Assembly (NCBI GenBank): GCA_964598425.1
Contig: CAZRBV010000001.1
Span: 98,541 to 162,540 of the forward strand
Reading direction: 5' to 3'
Length of the DNA stretch: 64,000 bases
DNA from: UBA12567 sp964598425
GTDB taxonomy: Bacteria; Planctomycetota; Phycisphaerae; Phycisphaerales; SM1A02
Part shown: piece by piece, positions 8,627 to 17,386 of the stretch
Layout: the number at the start of each line of letters is the position of its first letter
Position numbering within the stretch: position 1 is the first letter of the stretch
The notes under the pieces: generated by a model
What the model saw: the letters and a program-made list of their open reading frames with translations, nothing else
Told to the model about the DNA's origin: nothing
The model's database searches: none
Position numbers and translations under genes: made by a program

Positions 8627-10117
8627 TCAGAACGCGACGAGAAGAATCGTGATGAGGATGAACACCGGGAGCAGCACCGGGATGCTGTACCGGATGACGT
8701 AGCCGAAGAAAGAGGGCATCTTGACGCCTGTCTGTTCGGCGATGGCCTTGACCATGAAATTGGGGCCGTTGCCGATGTAGGTCATCGATCCCATGAATAC
8801 AGCACCAAGCGATATGAAAATAAGCCGCGTCTCGTCGACCCAGCCGCCGCCGAGCAACTCCAAGGCGCCGTCAGCGCCCATCGGAGTGCCTGCTTCGGCG
8901 AGGCGGAAGAACACGAGGTAGGTGGGCGCATTGTCGAGCACGCTGCTGAGGCCACCGGTGATCCAGAAGTACATCCACGGCTCAGAGAGCATGGCCGCCA
9001 TGTCTTCGCCCTGCGCTTTGAGCACGGTGAGGGGGACTTGCATGGCGACGAAGATGCCGATGAACAGGGCCGCGACCTCGATGATGGCCCCGTAATCGAA
9101 ATGGTTCGACTCGCGGATGTGTCTGGCCGTCGTGACCAGTGAGAGAACGACAAAGACAAGCATCATGAGCTCACGCAGAAAGTCGAAGGCTTCCAACGAC
9201 GTGCCGGGCACGGGCTTGCCGGGAGAGATGAACGCGACGCAGGCCACCACGCCCAGCATCCACAGAATGTTGATGCCTCCGGTGAGGTGCAGAGGCTGCA
9301 CGTTGGCCTTGTCAAAGAGCCGAACGACTTCGGGTTCGCGCTTGTAGAGCACGGAGTCCCATGCGTAGTAGATCACGAGAAGAATGACGCACGCGATGAG
9401 CCACGGGAGCCACAGGCCGAACGTCCAGAAGAACGGGACGCCTGCGAGGTATCCGAGGAAGAGTGGCGGGTCGCCGATAGGAAGCAGTGTTCCGCCAATA
9501 TTGCTCACCAGAAAGATGAACATGATGACGGTATGCACCTTGTGGGTGCGTTCTCGATTCGTATTGAGCAGCGGCCGGACCAGAAGCATGCTGGCCCCGG
9601 TCGTTCCGATGAAACTTGCGATGGCGGCACCAGCAGCGAGCCAGCCTGTGTTGACCAGCGGATGGGCCCGGACGTCGCCGCCAATGTGGATCCCGCCGCT
9701 GATGACATACAGGCTGAAGAGCAGGATGATGAACGGGACATATTCCTGCAGCACCGCATGATCGAGAGTCAGCCCAACCGCCTGCCAGCCTTCTGCGATC
9801 CAGATGTACAGGAGCGTGCCGAGCCCGCACAGCACGGCGACGAGAAAGCGGCTCAGATTGCTGTGCCACCATCCTGCCGTCTTTGGAATCAGTGGCAGCA
9901 GTGCGATGGCGCCGAGGATGACGATGAATGGAATGGTTCCAAGCAGCCACGCCGTGGGCGCGTGCGCGTGCTCCGCGTGGGCATCGTGGTGCGCCCCGAA
10001 GAGTCCCCAGGTCAGGGCGATGGCCATAAGCAGGGAGCCGCCGATGCAGATTGCAACCGTCCAGGTACGTGGCCCGGCAGGGCCGTGCGGTTCATTCTTG
10101 GTGAGATCAGTGGACAT
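8627..10117 (-). CDS. Ion/proton antiporter-like membrane carrier (ArsB/NhaD, ion-transporter superfamily)
   Basis: Polytopic inner-membrane transporter of 496 residues with about 12 hydrophobic segments. Conserved-looking loops are GGIHIGGDVRAHP, FIGTTGASMLLVRPLL and NIGGTLLPIGDPP, which resemble the discontinuous helices of NhaD/ArsB/CitMHS-type carriers. GNGPNFMVKAIAEQ near the C-terminus is the second inverted half of the same motif. Such proteins usually exchange Na+ for H+ or carry carboxylates; the substrate cannot be told here. A histidine-rich segment (HHDAHAEHAHAP, about residues 43-54) follows the first membrane helix and could sense pH or metal. The frame is open far upstream, but ATG 10117 gives the first hydrophobic segment immediately and leaves a gap to the upstream gene. 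No clear Shine-Dalgarno sequence precedes it. Confidence 0.8.
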   Translation of the reverse strand: MSTDLTKNEPHGPAGPRTWTVAICIGGSLLMAIALTWGLFGAHHDAHAEHAHAPTAWLLGTIPFIVILGAIALLPLIPKTAGWWHSNLSRFLVAVLCGLGTLLYIWIAEGWQAVGLTLDHAVLQEYVPFIILLFSLYVISGGIHIGGDVRAHPLVNTGWLAAGAAIASFIGTTGASMLLVRPLLNTNRERTHKVHTVIMFIFLVSNIGGTLLPIGDPPLFLGYLAGVPFFWTFGLWLPWLIACVILLVIYYAWDSVLYKREPEVVRLFDKANVQPLHLTGGINILWMLGVVACVAFISPGKPVPGTSLEAFDFLRELMMLVFVVLSLVTTARHIRESNHFDYGAIIEVAALFIGIFVAMQVPLTVLKAQGEDMAAMLSEPWMYFWITGGLSSVLDNAPTYLVFFRLAEAGTPMGADGALELLGGGWVDETRLIFISLGAVFMGSMTYIGNGPNFMVKAIAEQTGVKMPSFFGYVIRYSIPVLLPVFILITILLVAF

Positions 10118-10154
10118 AGGGTGAGGGAGGATAGCCGGGGGTGGCCCGGCTCCG

Positions 10155-10796
10155 TCAAGCGGGGGCCATGTCTGCGATGTGGTCGAGCAGCCATGCGGCG
10201 AATGCTGGCTTGGGCATCTCAGGCGGTGCAGCGACAGCGTCTCCGGTGGCGGTGAGCAAGTACCCCGTGATGCGATCCGATTCCATGGTCTCCAGCGGAT
10301 TGGCGACGATGGCATCGAGCCCCTTGCGTTGGAGTTTGGCCCTGGCCCGGTGCCTGAGGTCGGCCGCTGGCTCAAGTGCAAAGCCGACGATTCGCTGGTC
10401 CTCCCGCCGCTGGCTCGCAAGCCCGGCCACGAGATCGGGGGCCGGTTCAAGTCTGAGGTTCCAGGGGCCGTCTGCGCGGCTCCGCTTGGTTCCGGGTGGA
10501 TCCTGCACAGGGATGAAGTCGGCGACGGCAGCGGCCATGATGAGCAGGTCGGTGTCCGGGAATCTGTCAGCCAGCATGCTTTGAAGCTCTGCCGCCGTGT
10601 CAAAGATGGCGGTCACAGCGGCCAGCCTGGGTGGCGGTGGCGCCGCTCCACGCCCAAGGAGGAGCTGCACGTCGTGGCCACGAACGCATGCTTCGCGTGC
10701 AACCGCACACCCCATGCTTCCGGATGATCTGTTGGAGAGCACTCGCACGGCATCGATTGGTTCCCGGGTCGGTCCAGCTGTGACCAGGATTCTCAC
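10155..10796 (-). CDS. coaB: Phosphopantothenate-cysteine ligase (stand-alone CoaB domain)
   Basis: Second step of coenzyme A synthesis after pantothenate kinase: joins 4'-phosphopantothenate to cysteine using a nucleotide triphosphate. The start (VRILVTAGPTREPIDAVRVLSN) is the signature of the CoaB half of CoaBC/Dfp; the dinucleotide-binding-like region continues with SSGSMGCAVA. AAAVADF (about residue 97) and IVANPLETMESD match the conserved central and active-site segments. There is no flavin-binding CoaC domain, so this is a split form; most bacteria have a fused CoaBC. GTG 10796 is chosen because GGGAG lies six bases upstream and the family homology starts there. It is divergent from the pilus locus, with about 220 bases between starts. 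Confidence 0.85.
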   Translation of the reverse strand: MRILVTAGPTREPIDAVRVLSNRSSGSMGCAVAREACVRGHDVQLLLGRGAAPPPPRLAAVTAIFDTAAELQSMLADRFPDTDLLIMAAAVADFIPVQDPPGTKRSRADGPWNLRLEPAPDLVAGLASQRREDQRIVGFALEPAADLRHRARAKLQRKGLDAIVANPLETMESDRITGYLLTATGDAVAAPPEMPKPAFAAWLLDHIADMAPA

Positions 10797-11016
10797 GTTG
10801 TGCTCCCGTGTTTGGCCGCGCAAGGGCCGATATGTCTCGATGAGCCCGGTTGGCGGGGCGGTGCCTGCATGGCTCCATTGGCACGAGGGTAGTCGCTTCG
10901 AGATCCTCCCGGGAGCATCAAGCCTGTACGATGCAACGCTTCGCACCCGCGGATCGTGGTTTACGGTTCTTCTCGGCCCCCGACCTCAGATCGATGATCA
11001 GGAGTTTCTACGCAGC

Positions 11017-12765
11017 ATGGCACGGCGAAACAGAGTCCGACGCAAACTCGGCGAGATGTTGCTGGCGTCCAAGGCGATCACCGACGAGCAGTTGGAGACA
11101 GCTTTGAAGTTGTCCAAGGGAAGTGGGAAGCGGCTCGGAGAGTGTCTGATTGAGTCCGGTGCATGTGGAGATCTGGAGATCACGGCAGCGTTGGCCGAGC
11201 AGTTCGGGATGGAATTCAATCCGATGGCCAGCGCCGCGGATCTTGAATTGATCGAACTCGATGCGGCCCCGAAAGACGTTGTCCGAAAGCATCTGGTCGC
11301 GCCTGCAGGGACATCCGGCGGGCGCATGAAGCTGATTATCCATGACCCGATGGATCTGGAACTGCTGGACCTGCTGCGGTTTCGACTGAAGGCGGAGATC
11401 GATCCAATCCTCGCCCCTCGGAGCGCATTGAAGGCCTACATCGACGAGCAACTCGGAAGCGGAGCGGCGGTCAAGAGTGATTCGCTCGTGACGGAATCGA
11501 TCGATGTCTCGGTCGACACGTCGGTGGACAGATCCGTGGACGCGTCCGTTGATATCGGCGGCGGCGGAGACGATGCGCCAATCGTCAAGCTTGTCAACAA
11601 GTTGATTACCGAAGCTGTCCGCGGCCGCGCTTCTGACATCCACGTCGAGCCGATGGAAGATCGCGTTCTCCTGCGATACCGCATTGATGGCGTATGCCAC
11701 GTACGCGACAACCTGCCCAAGCGAATGCAGTCGGCGCTTCTGGCACGTCTGAAACTGATGGCGGGCGTCAATATCGCGGAGAAGCGAATTCCGCAGGATG
11801 GCCGTATCAAGCTGGATGTGGACGGTGACCAGATCGACTTTCGCGTGAGTGCGTGCCCCGCCTATCACGGCGAATCGGTCGTGCTCCGAATCCTTCGCCC
11901 CGATTCGGTTCGAATCGGACTGCAGAACCTTGGATTCGAGCCGGATCATCTGGATCACTTCAACCGAATCATCCGCAGGCCCAACGGCATTTTCCTTGTC
12001 ACCGGGCCGACTGGCTCGGGGAAGACGACGACGCTGTATTCGGCGCTCGACGTGCTGAATCGGCCGGACCGCAAGATCATCACCGCCGAGGATCCGGTGG
12101 AGTACAGCTTTGCCGGGATCAACCAGTGCCAGGTGAACGATGGGATCGGGCTGACGTTCCCCGCGATTCTTCGATCGATGCTCCGTCAGGCTCCGAACAT
12201 CGTGTTGATCGGTGAAATCCGGGACCGGGAGGTGGCCGACATTGCCATTCAGGCGGCCCTCACTGGTCACCTTGTGTTCTCGACGCTGCATACCAACGAT
12301 GCCCCGTCGGCGATCACTCGACTGGTGGACATGGGCGTGAAGCCCTATCTCGCCGCGAGTTCTATCCAGGCGATAATGGCGCAGCGGCTGATCCGAGTCT
12401 TGTGCAAGGAGTGCGCCGAGGTTGACCCGGAACCGGATCCGAAGGTCATGCGATTGGTCGATATCGCACCATCCGAGGGCGAAGGCAAGATTCTTCGAGA
12501 GACGGGGTGCGGGAAGTGCGGCGGTATCGGGTACAAAGGTCGGAAGGCAATCTTCGAGATGATGCAGATGACGACCGAACTTCGAGAAATGGCCTTTGAA
12601 CAGGCACCCGTATCTGAACTCCGGGCCGCCGCGATTCGGAACGGCATGCGGTCATTGCTGCAGGACGGCAAAGTCAAGATTCTCAATGGTGTCACGACAA
12701 TGAATGAAATCTCAAGGTTTGCTCAGGCCGAGGTCCTCGTGACGGCCAATATGGATTCCGAGTAG
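11017..12765 (+). CDS. PilB/GspE-type assembly ATPase, first copy
   Basis: Cytoplasmic hexameric ATPase powering pilus or pseudopilus assembly. The N-terminal MshEN/GspE-N-type domain covers about residues 10-145. A short linker at 161-184 repeats the pattern SVDxSVDx four times and ends in four glycines. The catalytic half has Walker A GPTGSGKTT at 330-338, an Asp/Glu-rich box, Walker B LIGEIRD, and the His-box region STLHTND. A zinc-binding tetracysteine is formed by Cys463, 466, 498 and 501, as in GspE and PilB. ATG 11017 is supported by AGGAG twelve bases upstream; the frame is open further upstream but antisense to coaB. It is the first gene of the 21-kb pilus/secretion locus. Which of the two paralogous ATPases serves assembly is unknown. 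Confidence 0.85.
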   Translation: MARRNRVRRKLGEMLLASKAITDEQLETALKLSKGSGKRLGECLIESGACGDLEITAALAEQFGMEFNPMASAADLELIELDAAPKDVVRKHLVAPAGTSGGRMKLIIHDPMDLELLDLLRFRLKAEIDPILAPRSALKAYIDEQLGSGAAVKSDSLVTESIDVSVDTSVDRSVDASVDIGGGGDDAPIVKLVNKLITEAVRGRASDIHVEPMEDRVLLRYRIDGVCHVRDNLPKRMQSALLARLKLMAGVNIAEKRIPQDGRIKLDVDGDQIDFRVSACPAYHGESVVLRILRPDSVRIGLQNLGFEPDHLDHFNRIIRRPNGIFLVTGPTGSGKTTTLYSALDVLNRPDRKIITAEDPVEYSFAGINQCQVNDGIGLTFPAILRSMLRQAPNIVLIGEIRDREVADIAIQAALTGHLVFSTLHTNDAPSAITRLVDMGVKPYLAASSIQAIMAQRLIRVLCKECAEVDPEPDPKVMRLVDIAPSEGEGKILRETGCGKCGGIGYKGRKAIFEMMQMTTELREMAFEQAPVSELRAAAIRNGMRSLLQDGKVKILNGVTTMNEISRFAQAEVLVTANMDSE

Positions 12766-12802
12766 GAGGCGCGTGTTCGCTGATTGAAGCGGCACATCAT
12801 CA

Positions 12803-13921
12803 ATGTCAAGTATTCAGATTGATCGACTTCTCGATACGGTGATTCGTCAGGACGCCTCCGACCTCCACATTTCAGTGGGCCGGAAGCCGACGTTGCGTCT
12901 GAGCGGACGTCTGAGGAGTCTCGATACCAAGGTCCTCGACAACGAGGACGCTGTGGCGCTGATGAAATCGATCACGCCCGAGCGTTGTCAGCAGGAACTG
13001 CAGGAGCATGGCAGCACCGACTTCGGTTTTGCCTATGGCGACCGGGCCCGTTTCCGTGTCGCAGTCTTCCGGCAGCGCGGCAACATCAGCATCGTGTTGC
13101 GGCTCATTCCCAACGAGCTGCTGACCTTTGATCAGATCGGACTTCCGGAGATTGTGCGTGAACTGATTCGTCGGCCACGGGGGCTGTTCATCGTGACTGG
13201 CCCGACCGGTTCGGGTAAGACGACCAGCCTGGCCACGATGATTGACCACATCAATATGAGCTTCGATCGGCACATCGTGACGGTCGAGGATCCGATCGAG
13301 TACTACCACTACCACAAGAAGTCTGTGGTGAACCAGCGGGAAGTGGGGGTCGATGTCCCCTCGTTTGCCGAGGCGCTCCGTCGGGCATTGCGTCAGGACC
13401 CTGATGTCATCCTCGTGGGCGAAATGCGAGACCTTGAGACGATCGAGGCGGCTATCGCGGCCGCCGAGACGGGTCACCTGGTTTTCGCGACGCTTCATAC
13501 GACCGGGGCCTCGGGCACCATCAACCGTGTGATTGACGCCTTCCCGACGAATCAACAGGAGCAGATTCGGGTGCAGCTCTCGGTGACCCTGCTTGCAGTG
13601 CTGTCGCAGCAATTGCTGCCTCGGGCGGACAAGCCGGGCCGCGTGGCGTCCTACGAGTTTCTGGTGGTGACGCCCGCCATCGCAAACCTGATCCGGGAGA
13701 ACAAGACCTTCCGAATTGACTCGGCGATCCAGACGGGCAAGAAATTCGGCATGCAGTTGCTGGATGACCACCTGTGGAGTCTCTATGAGCGGGGCGTTAT
13801 TGATGCTGAAGAGATGATCGACAAGGCCCGGGACGCCTCTGAGTTGACGAATCGGATTCACAGGGTCGGAAAGTCGGTTGGCCGAACTGAACTCGACCAG
13901 GCGGACTCGACCAAAGCCTGA
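12803..13921 (+). CDS. pilT: Twitching motility retraction ATPase PilT
   Basis: Hexameric ATPase that depolymerises type IV pili. It starts with the PilT-type N-terminal domain (IDRLLDTVIRQDASDLHIS), with Walker A GPTGSGKTTS at residues 133-142, Walker B LVGEMRD, and the His-box segment FATLHTTGA. It lacks the GspE-N domain and the zinc tetracysteine of assembly ATPases. The AIRNLIRE-like sequence normal for PilT is recognisable as PAIANLIRENK near residue 295, and the DAFPTNQQEQIR block before it is typical. Length 372 is normal. It sits between the two PilB-like genes, 37 bases after the first. Its presence argues for a retractable type IV pilus rather than a pure type II secretion system. 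Confidence 0.9.
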   Translation: MSSIQIDRLLDTVIRQDASDLHISVGRKPTLRLSGRLRSLDTKVLDNEDAVALMKSITPERCQQELQEHGSTDFGFAYGDRARFRVAVFRQRGNISIVLRLIPNELLTFDQIGLPEIVRELIRRPRGLFIVTGPTGSGKTTSLATMIDHINMSFDRHIVTVEDPIEYYHYHKKSVVNQREVGVDVPSFAEALRRALRQDPDVILVGEMRDLETIEAAIAAAETGHLVFATLHTTGASGTINRVIDAFPTNQQEQIRVQLSVTLLAVLSQQLLPRADKPGRVASYEFLVVTPAIANLIRENKTFRIDSAIQTGKKFGMQLLDDHLWSLYERGVIDAEEMIDKARDASELTNRIHRVGKSVGRTELDQADSTKA

Positions 13922-14104
13922 TGCGATCATTGCATTGGGCCGGTGGCAATAGCAAGAAAGGTCCGTGTTGGGCCTTGCATTGGGATATTGAGCACGGCAT
14001 ACTCGGATACGGTTGATCGTTCCCGCCGGAAGTGCCTCTACGGCTCCGGCAGGAGGTTGAGCGTGGCGAGGGGCCCTGGCTCGGGTGTATAGGGAACTGG
14101 CCCA

Positions 14105-16015
14105 TTGTCCAAGAAACCACAATCAGGTAGCGGCGAGTCCGGACAATCTTCGTCCGAGGCTTCGGCGGCAGGCTCCGCGGCCAGCCGCGGCGGTACTTCG
14201 TCCAAGGCTCGATCCGGCTCAGGCAGTAGTGCTCGACCAAGTCGTCGGCGACGGAGTGACGGGAGCGCCAGAGCAGAGCTCAAGGGGCGGAGGTTCGGCC
14301 GGATTCTGGTCAAGCTCGGCAAGTTGACCAGAGACGAGGTCCACGAAGCGCTCGCGATTCAGAAGCGACGGGTTCAGAAGGGAGAACGAACCAAGGTCGG
14401 CGAGATCCTGCTGGAGCTTGGCAAGATTACCGAGCAGGATGTGCTTCAGGTTCTGGCCGGGCAGATCGGCCTCGACTTCATCGAGTTGGATCCCGAGTCG
14501 ATCGACGAGGCGCTGACGGAGCATCTTCCGGCGGAAACCGCCCGCACGTATCAGATTGTTCCGGTTGCATTCGACGCGGATCGACGAGCGATCACGATCG
14601 CGATGAAATCGGCGGACAACTACCGCGCGGTTGACGATCTTCGCCTGCTCATGGGATTCAAGGTACATGCGGTCGTGGCCCCGCCGGATGCTGTGGAAGC
14701 CGCGATTGATCGGCTCTATGGGACTGCTTCGCAGGCAGGCTCGTCCATGCTCGACGTCATGGCCGCGCTTGAGGATTCGGACACGCTGGCCGCGCTGGAA
14801 GGGCGTGGAGAGTCGATCGACCTCGATCAACTCGCCGCGGCTTCGGAAGACAACAAGGTTGTCAAGCTCCTGAATCTCGTGCTGCTCCAGGCGATCAAAG
14901 ACAAGGCGAGTGATATTCACTTTGAGCCTTTTGAGGAAGAGTTCAAGATGCGATACCGCATCGACGGCGTGTTGTATGAGATGGTGCCACCACCGCCGCA
15001 TCTGGCGCTGCCGATCGTCTCTCGAATCAAGGTCATGGCCAATCTGGATATTGCCGAGCGTCGACTTCCACAGGACGGTCGAATTGAGCTGACCGTGAAT
15101 CAGAATCCCATCGATTTGCGTATCTCGGTGCTGCCGACCATGTATGGCGAGTCGGTCGTGATGCGTGTGCTTGATCGAAGCAATGTCGAATTGGCGATCG
15201 ATCGAGTCGGACTTCGTGATGACGAACTCGGGACGATGAACGAGCTCATTCGCAGGCCAAACGGCGTGGTTCTCATTACAGGGCCGACCGGTTCAGGGAA
15301 GACGACGACCCTCTATGCGGCGCTGAGCGCCCTGAATTCTCCTGACACGAAGATTCTGACGGCGGAAGACCCTGTCGAGTACGACATTGACGGCCTGGTT
15401 CAGTGTCAGGTGAACACAGATCAGGATCTGACCTTTGCCAGACTGCTCCGGTCATTCCTGCGGCAGGATCCCGACACGATTCTTGTCGGCGAGATTCGTG
15501 ACCTTGAAACCGCTCAGATCGCGATTCAGGCGGCTTTGACCGGTCACCTTGTGTTCTCGACTCTTCACACCAATGATGCGCCGTCAACGGTGCTGCGAAT
15601 GATTGACCTTGGCGTAGAGTCGTTCCTGATCACTGCGACTGTTGAGGCGATCGTGGCGCAGCGGCTCGTGCGGCGGATCTGCTTGAAGTGCAAGAAGCAG
15701 TACACGCCCAGCGAAGCCGAGCTCATGGAGCTCGAATTGCGACCGGAGGACGTCGTTGGGCAGTCATTCTTCCGTGGTAACGGTTGCGAGCATTGCAACG
15801 GCAGTGGATACAAAGGCCGACTGGCCTTGTTTGAAATCATGACTATGGACGATGCGCTGCGTGAATTGATCATGCAGCAGGCCTCGACGGCACTTCTCAA
15901 GACTGAGTGCCGAAAGCGGGGTATGCGCACGCTTCGTGAATCGGGCCTCTTGTCCATATTCGACGGGCGCACCACCATCGATGAAGTTCTTCGTGAGACC
16001 ATCAGCGAGGAGTAG
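14105..16015 (+). CDS. PilB/GspE-type assembly ATPase, second copy
   Basis: Second assembly ATPase of the locus, 636 residues. The first 60 residues are Ser/Gly/Arg-rich and look disordered; the MshEN-type domain follows (FGRILVKLGKLTRDEV, about 63-78). Walker A GPTGSGKTT is at 393-401, Walker B is LVGEIRD, and the zinc site is CLKC plus CEHC near the C-terminus. A TTG at 14105 is the only plausible upstream start, with a weak AGGGA nine bases before it. If translation begins further in, the disordered leader would be lost. It lies 29 bases before pilC. The sequence differs enough from the first copy (different linkers and leader) to suggest an old duplication with separate roles, for example one for a pilus and one for the pseudopilus. 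Confidence 0.8.
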   Translation: MSKKPQSGSGESGQSSSEASAAGSAASRGGTSSKARSGSGSSARPSRRRRSDGSARAELKGRRFGRILVKLGKLTRDEVHEALAIQKRRVQKGERTKVGEILLELGKITEQDVLQVLAGQIGLDFIELDPESIDEALTEHLPAETARTYQIVPVAFDADRRAITIAMKSADNYRAVDDLRLLMGFKVHAVVAPPDAVEAAIDRLYGTASQAGSSMLDVMAALEDSDTLAALEGRGESIDLDQLAAASEDNKVVKLLNLVLLQAIKDKASDIHFEPFEEEFKMRYRIDGVLYEMVPPPPHLALPIVSRIKVMANLDIAERRLPQDGRIELTVNQNPIDLRISVLPTMYGESVVMRVLDRSNVELAIDRVGLRDDELGTMNELIRRPNGVVLITGPTGSGKTTTLYAALSALNSPDTKILTAEDPVEYDIDGLVQCQVNTDQDLTFARLLRSFLRQDPDTILVGEIRDLETAQIAIQAALTGHLVFSTLHTNDAPSTVLRMIDLGVESFLITATVEAIVAQRLVRRICLKCKKQYTPSEAELMELELRPEDVVGQSFFRGNGCEHCNGSGYKGRLALFEIMTMDDALRELIMQQASTALLKTECRKRGMRTLRESGLLSIFDGRTTIDEVLRETISEE

Positions 16016-16043
16016 TTCCGGCTCTCGCCGGTGAAAGCAACAT

Positions 16044-17384
16044 ATGGCGACGTATCAATACGAAGCATTGGATTCCGCAGGCAAGCCGACAAGCGGGTCC
16101 GTCGAGGCTGGCAGCAGCGAAGACGCGATTCAGCAGATTCGCGGTCAGGGATTCTTCCCGACATCGGTGACGCAAAGCGACGGTGACGGCGGCAAGAAGA
16201 AGGGCCGACTCAAGGGCTCCAGCAAGAAAAAGAGCAAGACTGCGCCGAAAGCCAAGAAGGGCAAGAAGGCCAAAGGCGAGAAAAAAGGCATCGAGATTAA
16301 GATCCCGAGCTTTGGCCCGGTCAAGATCAAGGTGCTGACCCAGTTCACGCGCCAACTCTCCACGCTGCAGGACGCGGGCCTGCCATTGCTGCGTTCACTT
16401 CAGATTCTGGAACAGCAGCAGAAACCAGGCAAACTCAAGGGCATTCTGAGCCAGGTTGTCATGGATGTTGAAGCGGGCTCAACCCTTTCGGACGCATTTG
16501 CCAAGCACCCAAAGGGGTTCGACCGTCTGTACTGCAAAATGGTTGCGGCAGGCGAAGTCGGCGGTGTGCTTGACATCATTCTGCAGCGTCTGGCGAACTT
16601 CATGGAAAAGGCGGCGAGACTTCGCGCCCGGATCAAGGGTGCCATGATCTACCCGACGGTAGTCGTGATCATCGCGATCGCCATCGTGACCGGCATCATG
16701 TATTTCGTGATTCCGAAGTTTGAGGAGATCTTCGCGGACTTTGAAATCGAACTGCCCGGGCTTACGAAGTTTCTGATCAGTGCCAGTTCCTGGGTTGCCG
16801 GGAAGCAGCCCGGCCAGATGGTTCCTGGCTGGGCGGTCATTGTTGCTGCGCCGTTTGTGCTGATCGCCTTCATCAAAGTCTTCAAGAAGACTGGATTCGG
16901 CCGCGCTTCGATCGACTGGGGCGTCTTGAAGATTCCAGTTGTCGGCGTTCTGGTCGAGAAGACAACGGTGGCGAGGTTTACGCGAACTCTGGGAACTCTG
17001 GTATCTGCTGGCGTGCCGATTCTCGAGGCCGTCAACATTACGAGGGATACGTGCGGCAATTGGGTCTTTGAGCGGGCACTTCAGCGTGTGCACGATTCGA
17101 TTCGAGAAGGCGAGTCATTTGCGACACCGCTTCGAGAGTCAAAGGTGTGTGACGGGATCGTCGTCAACATGATTGATGTTGGCGAGGAAACAGGTGATCT
17201 CGACGTGATGCTTATGAAGGTTGCGGACAACTATGACGAAGAAGTCGACGTTGCCGTCCAGTCACTGCTGAGCCTTGTGGAACCGCTGCTCGTTGTTGTA
17301 CTTGGCACGGTAGTCGGTGGCATCGTGCTGGCACTCTTCATGCCGCTGGTCAAGATGATTCAGTCGGTCTCGGAGAACCAATAG
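16044..17384 (+). CDS. pilC: PilC/GspF-type inner-membrane platform protein
   Basis: Platform protein that couples the ATPase to pilin extraction from the membrane. The N-terminal signature MATYQYEALDSAGK is typical, and the two GspF domains are visible (FTRQLSTLQDAGLPLLRSL near 101-119 and VARFTRTLGTLVSAGVPIL further on). There are three membrane segments, around residues 205-225, 250-280 and at the C-terminus. Between the start and the first GspF domain, residues 51-82 form a very lysine-rich segment with about half lysines, which is unusual for the family. Length 446 is somewhat above the usual 400-410, explained by this insert. It is followed by a one-base junction with the first pseudopilin gene, so the platform and pseudopilins are translationally coupled. 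Confidence 0.9.
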   Translation: MATYQYEALDSAGKPTSGSVEAGSSEDAIQQIRGQGFFPTSVTQSDGDGGKKKGRLKGSSKKKSKTAPKAKKGKKAKGEKKGIEIKIPSFGPVKIKVLTQFTRQLSTLQDAGLPLLRSLQILEQQQKPGKLKGILSQVVMDVEAGSTLSDAFAKHPKGFDRLYCKMVAAGEVGGVLDIILQRLANFMEKAARLRARIKGAMIYPTVVVIIAIAIVTGIMYFVIPKFEEIFADFEIELPGLTKFLISASSWVAGKQPGQMVPGWAVIVAAPFVLIAFIKVFKKTGFGRASIDWGVLKIPVVGVLVEKTTVARFTRTLGTLVSAGVPILEAVNITRDTCGNWVFERALQRVHDSIREGESFATPLRESKVCDGIVVNMIDVGEETGDLDVMLMKVADNYDEEVDVAVQSLLSLVEPLLVVVLGTVVGGIVLALFMPLVKMIQSVSENQ

Positions 17385-17386
17385 TG

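Noticed and set aside
9287..10255. Plus-strand open frame opposite the antiporter gene
   Set aside because: Very rich in Asp/Glu/Arg/His, no hydrophobic or family pattern, and antisense to a membrane transporter with clear helices.
10597..11016. 140-codon N-terminal extension of the first ATPase frame
   Set aside because: It is antisense to coaB and lacks any similarity to GspE; translation from ATG 11017 begins at the family start.
11008..14122. Two minus-strand open frames of more than 400 codons opposite the ATPase genes
   Set aside because: They run antisense to well-conserved ATPases and show no domain similarity; third-position bias of the real genes creates such frames.
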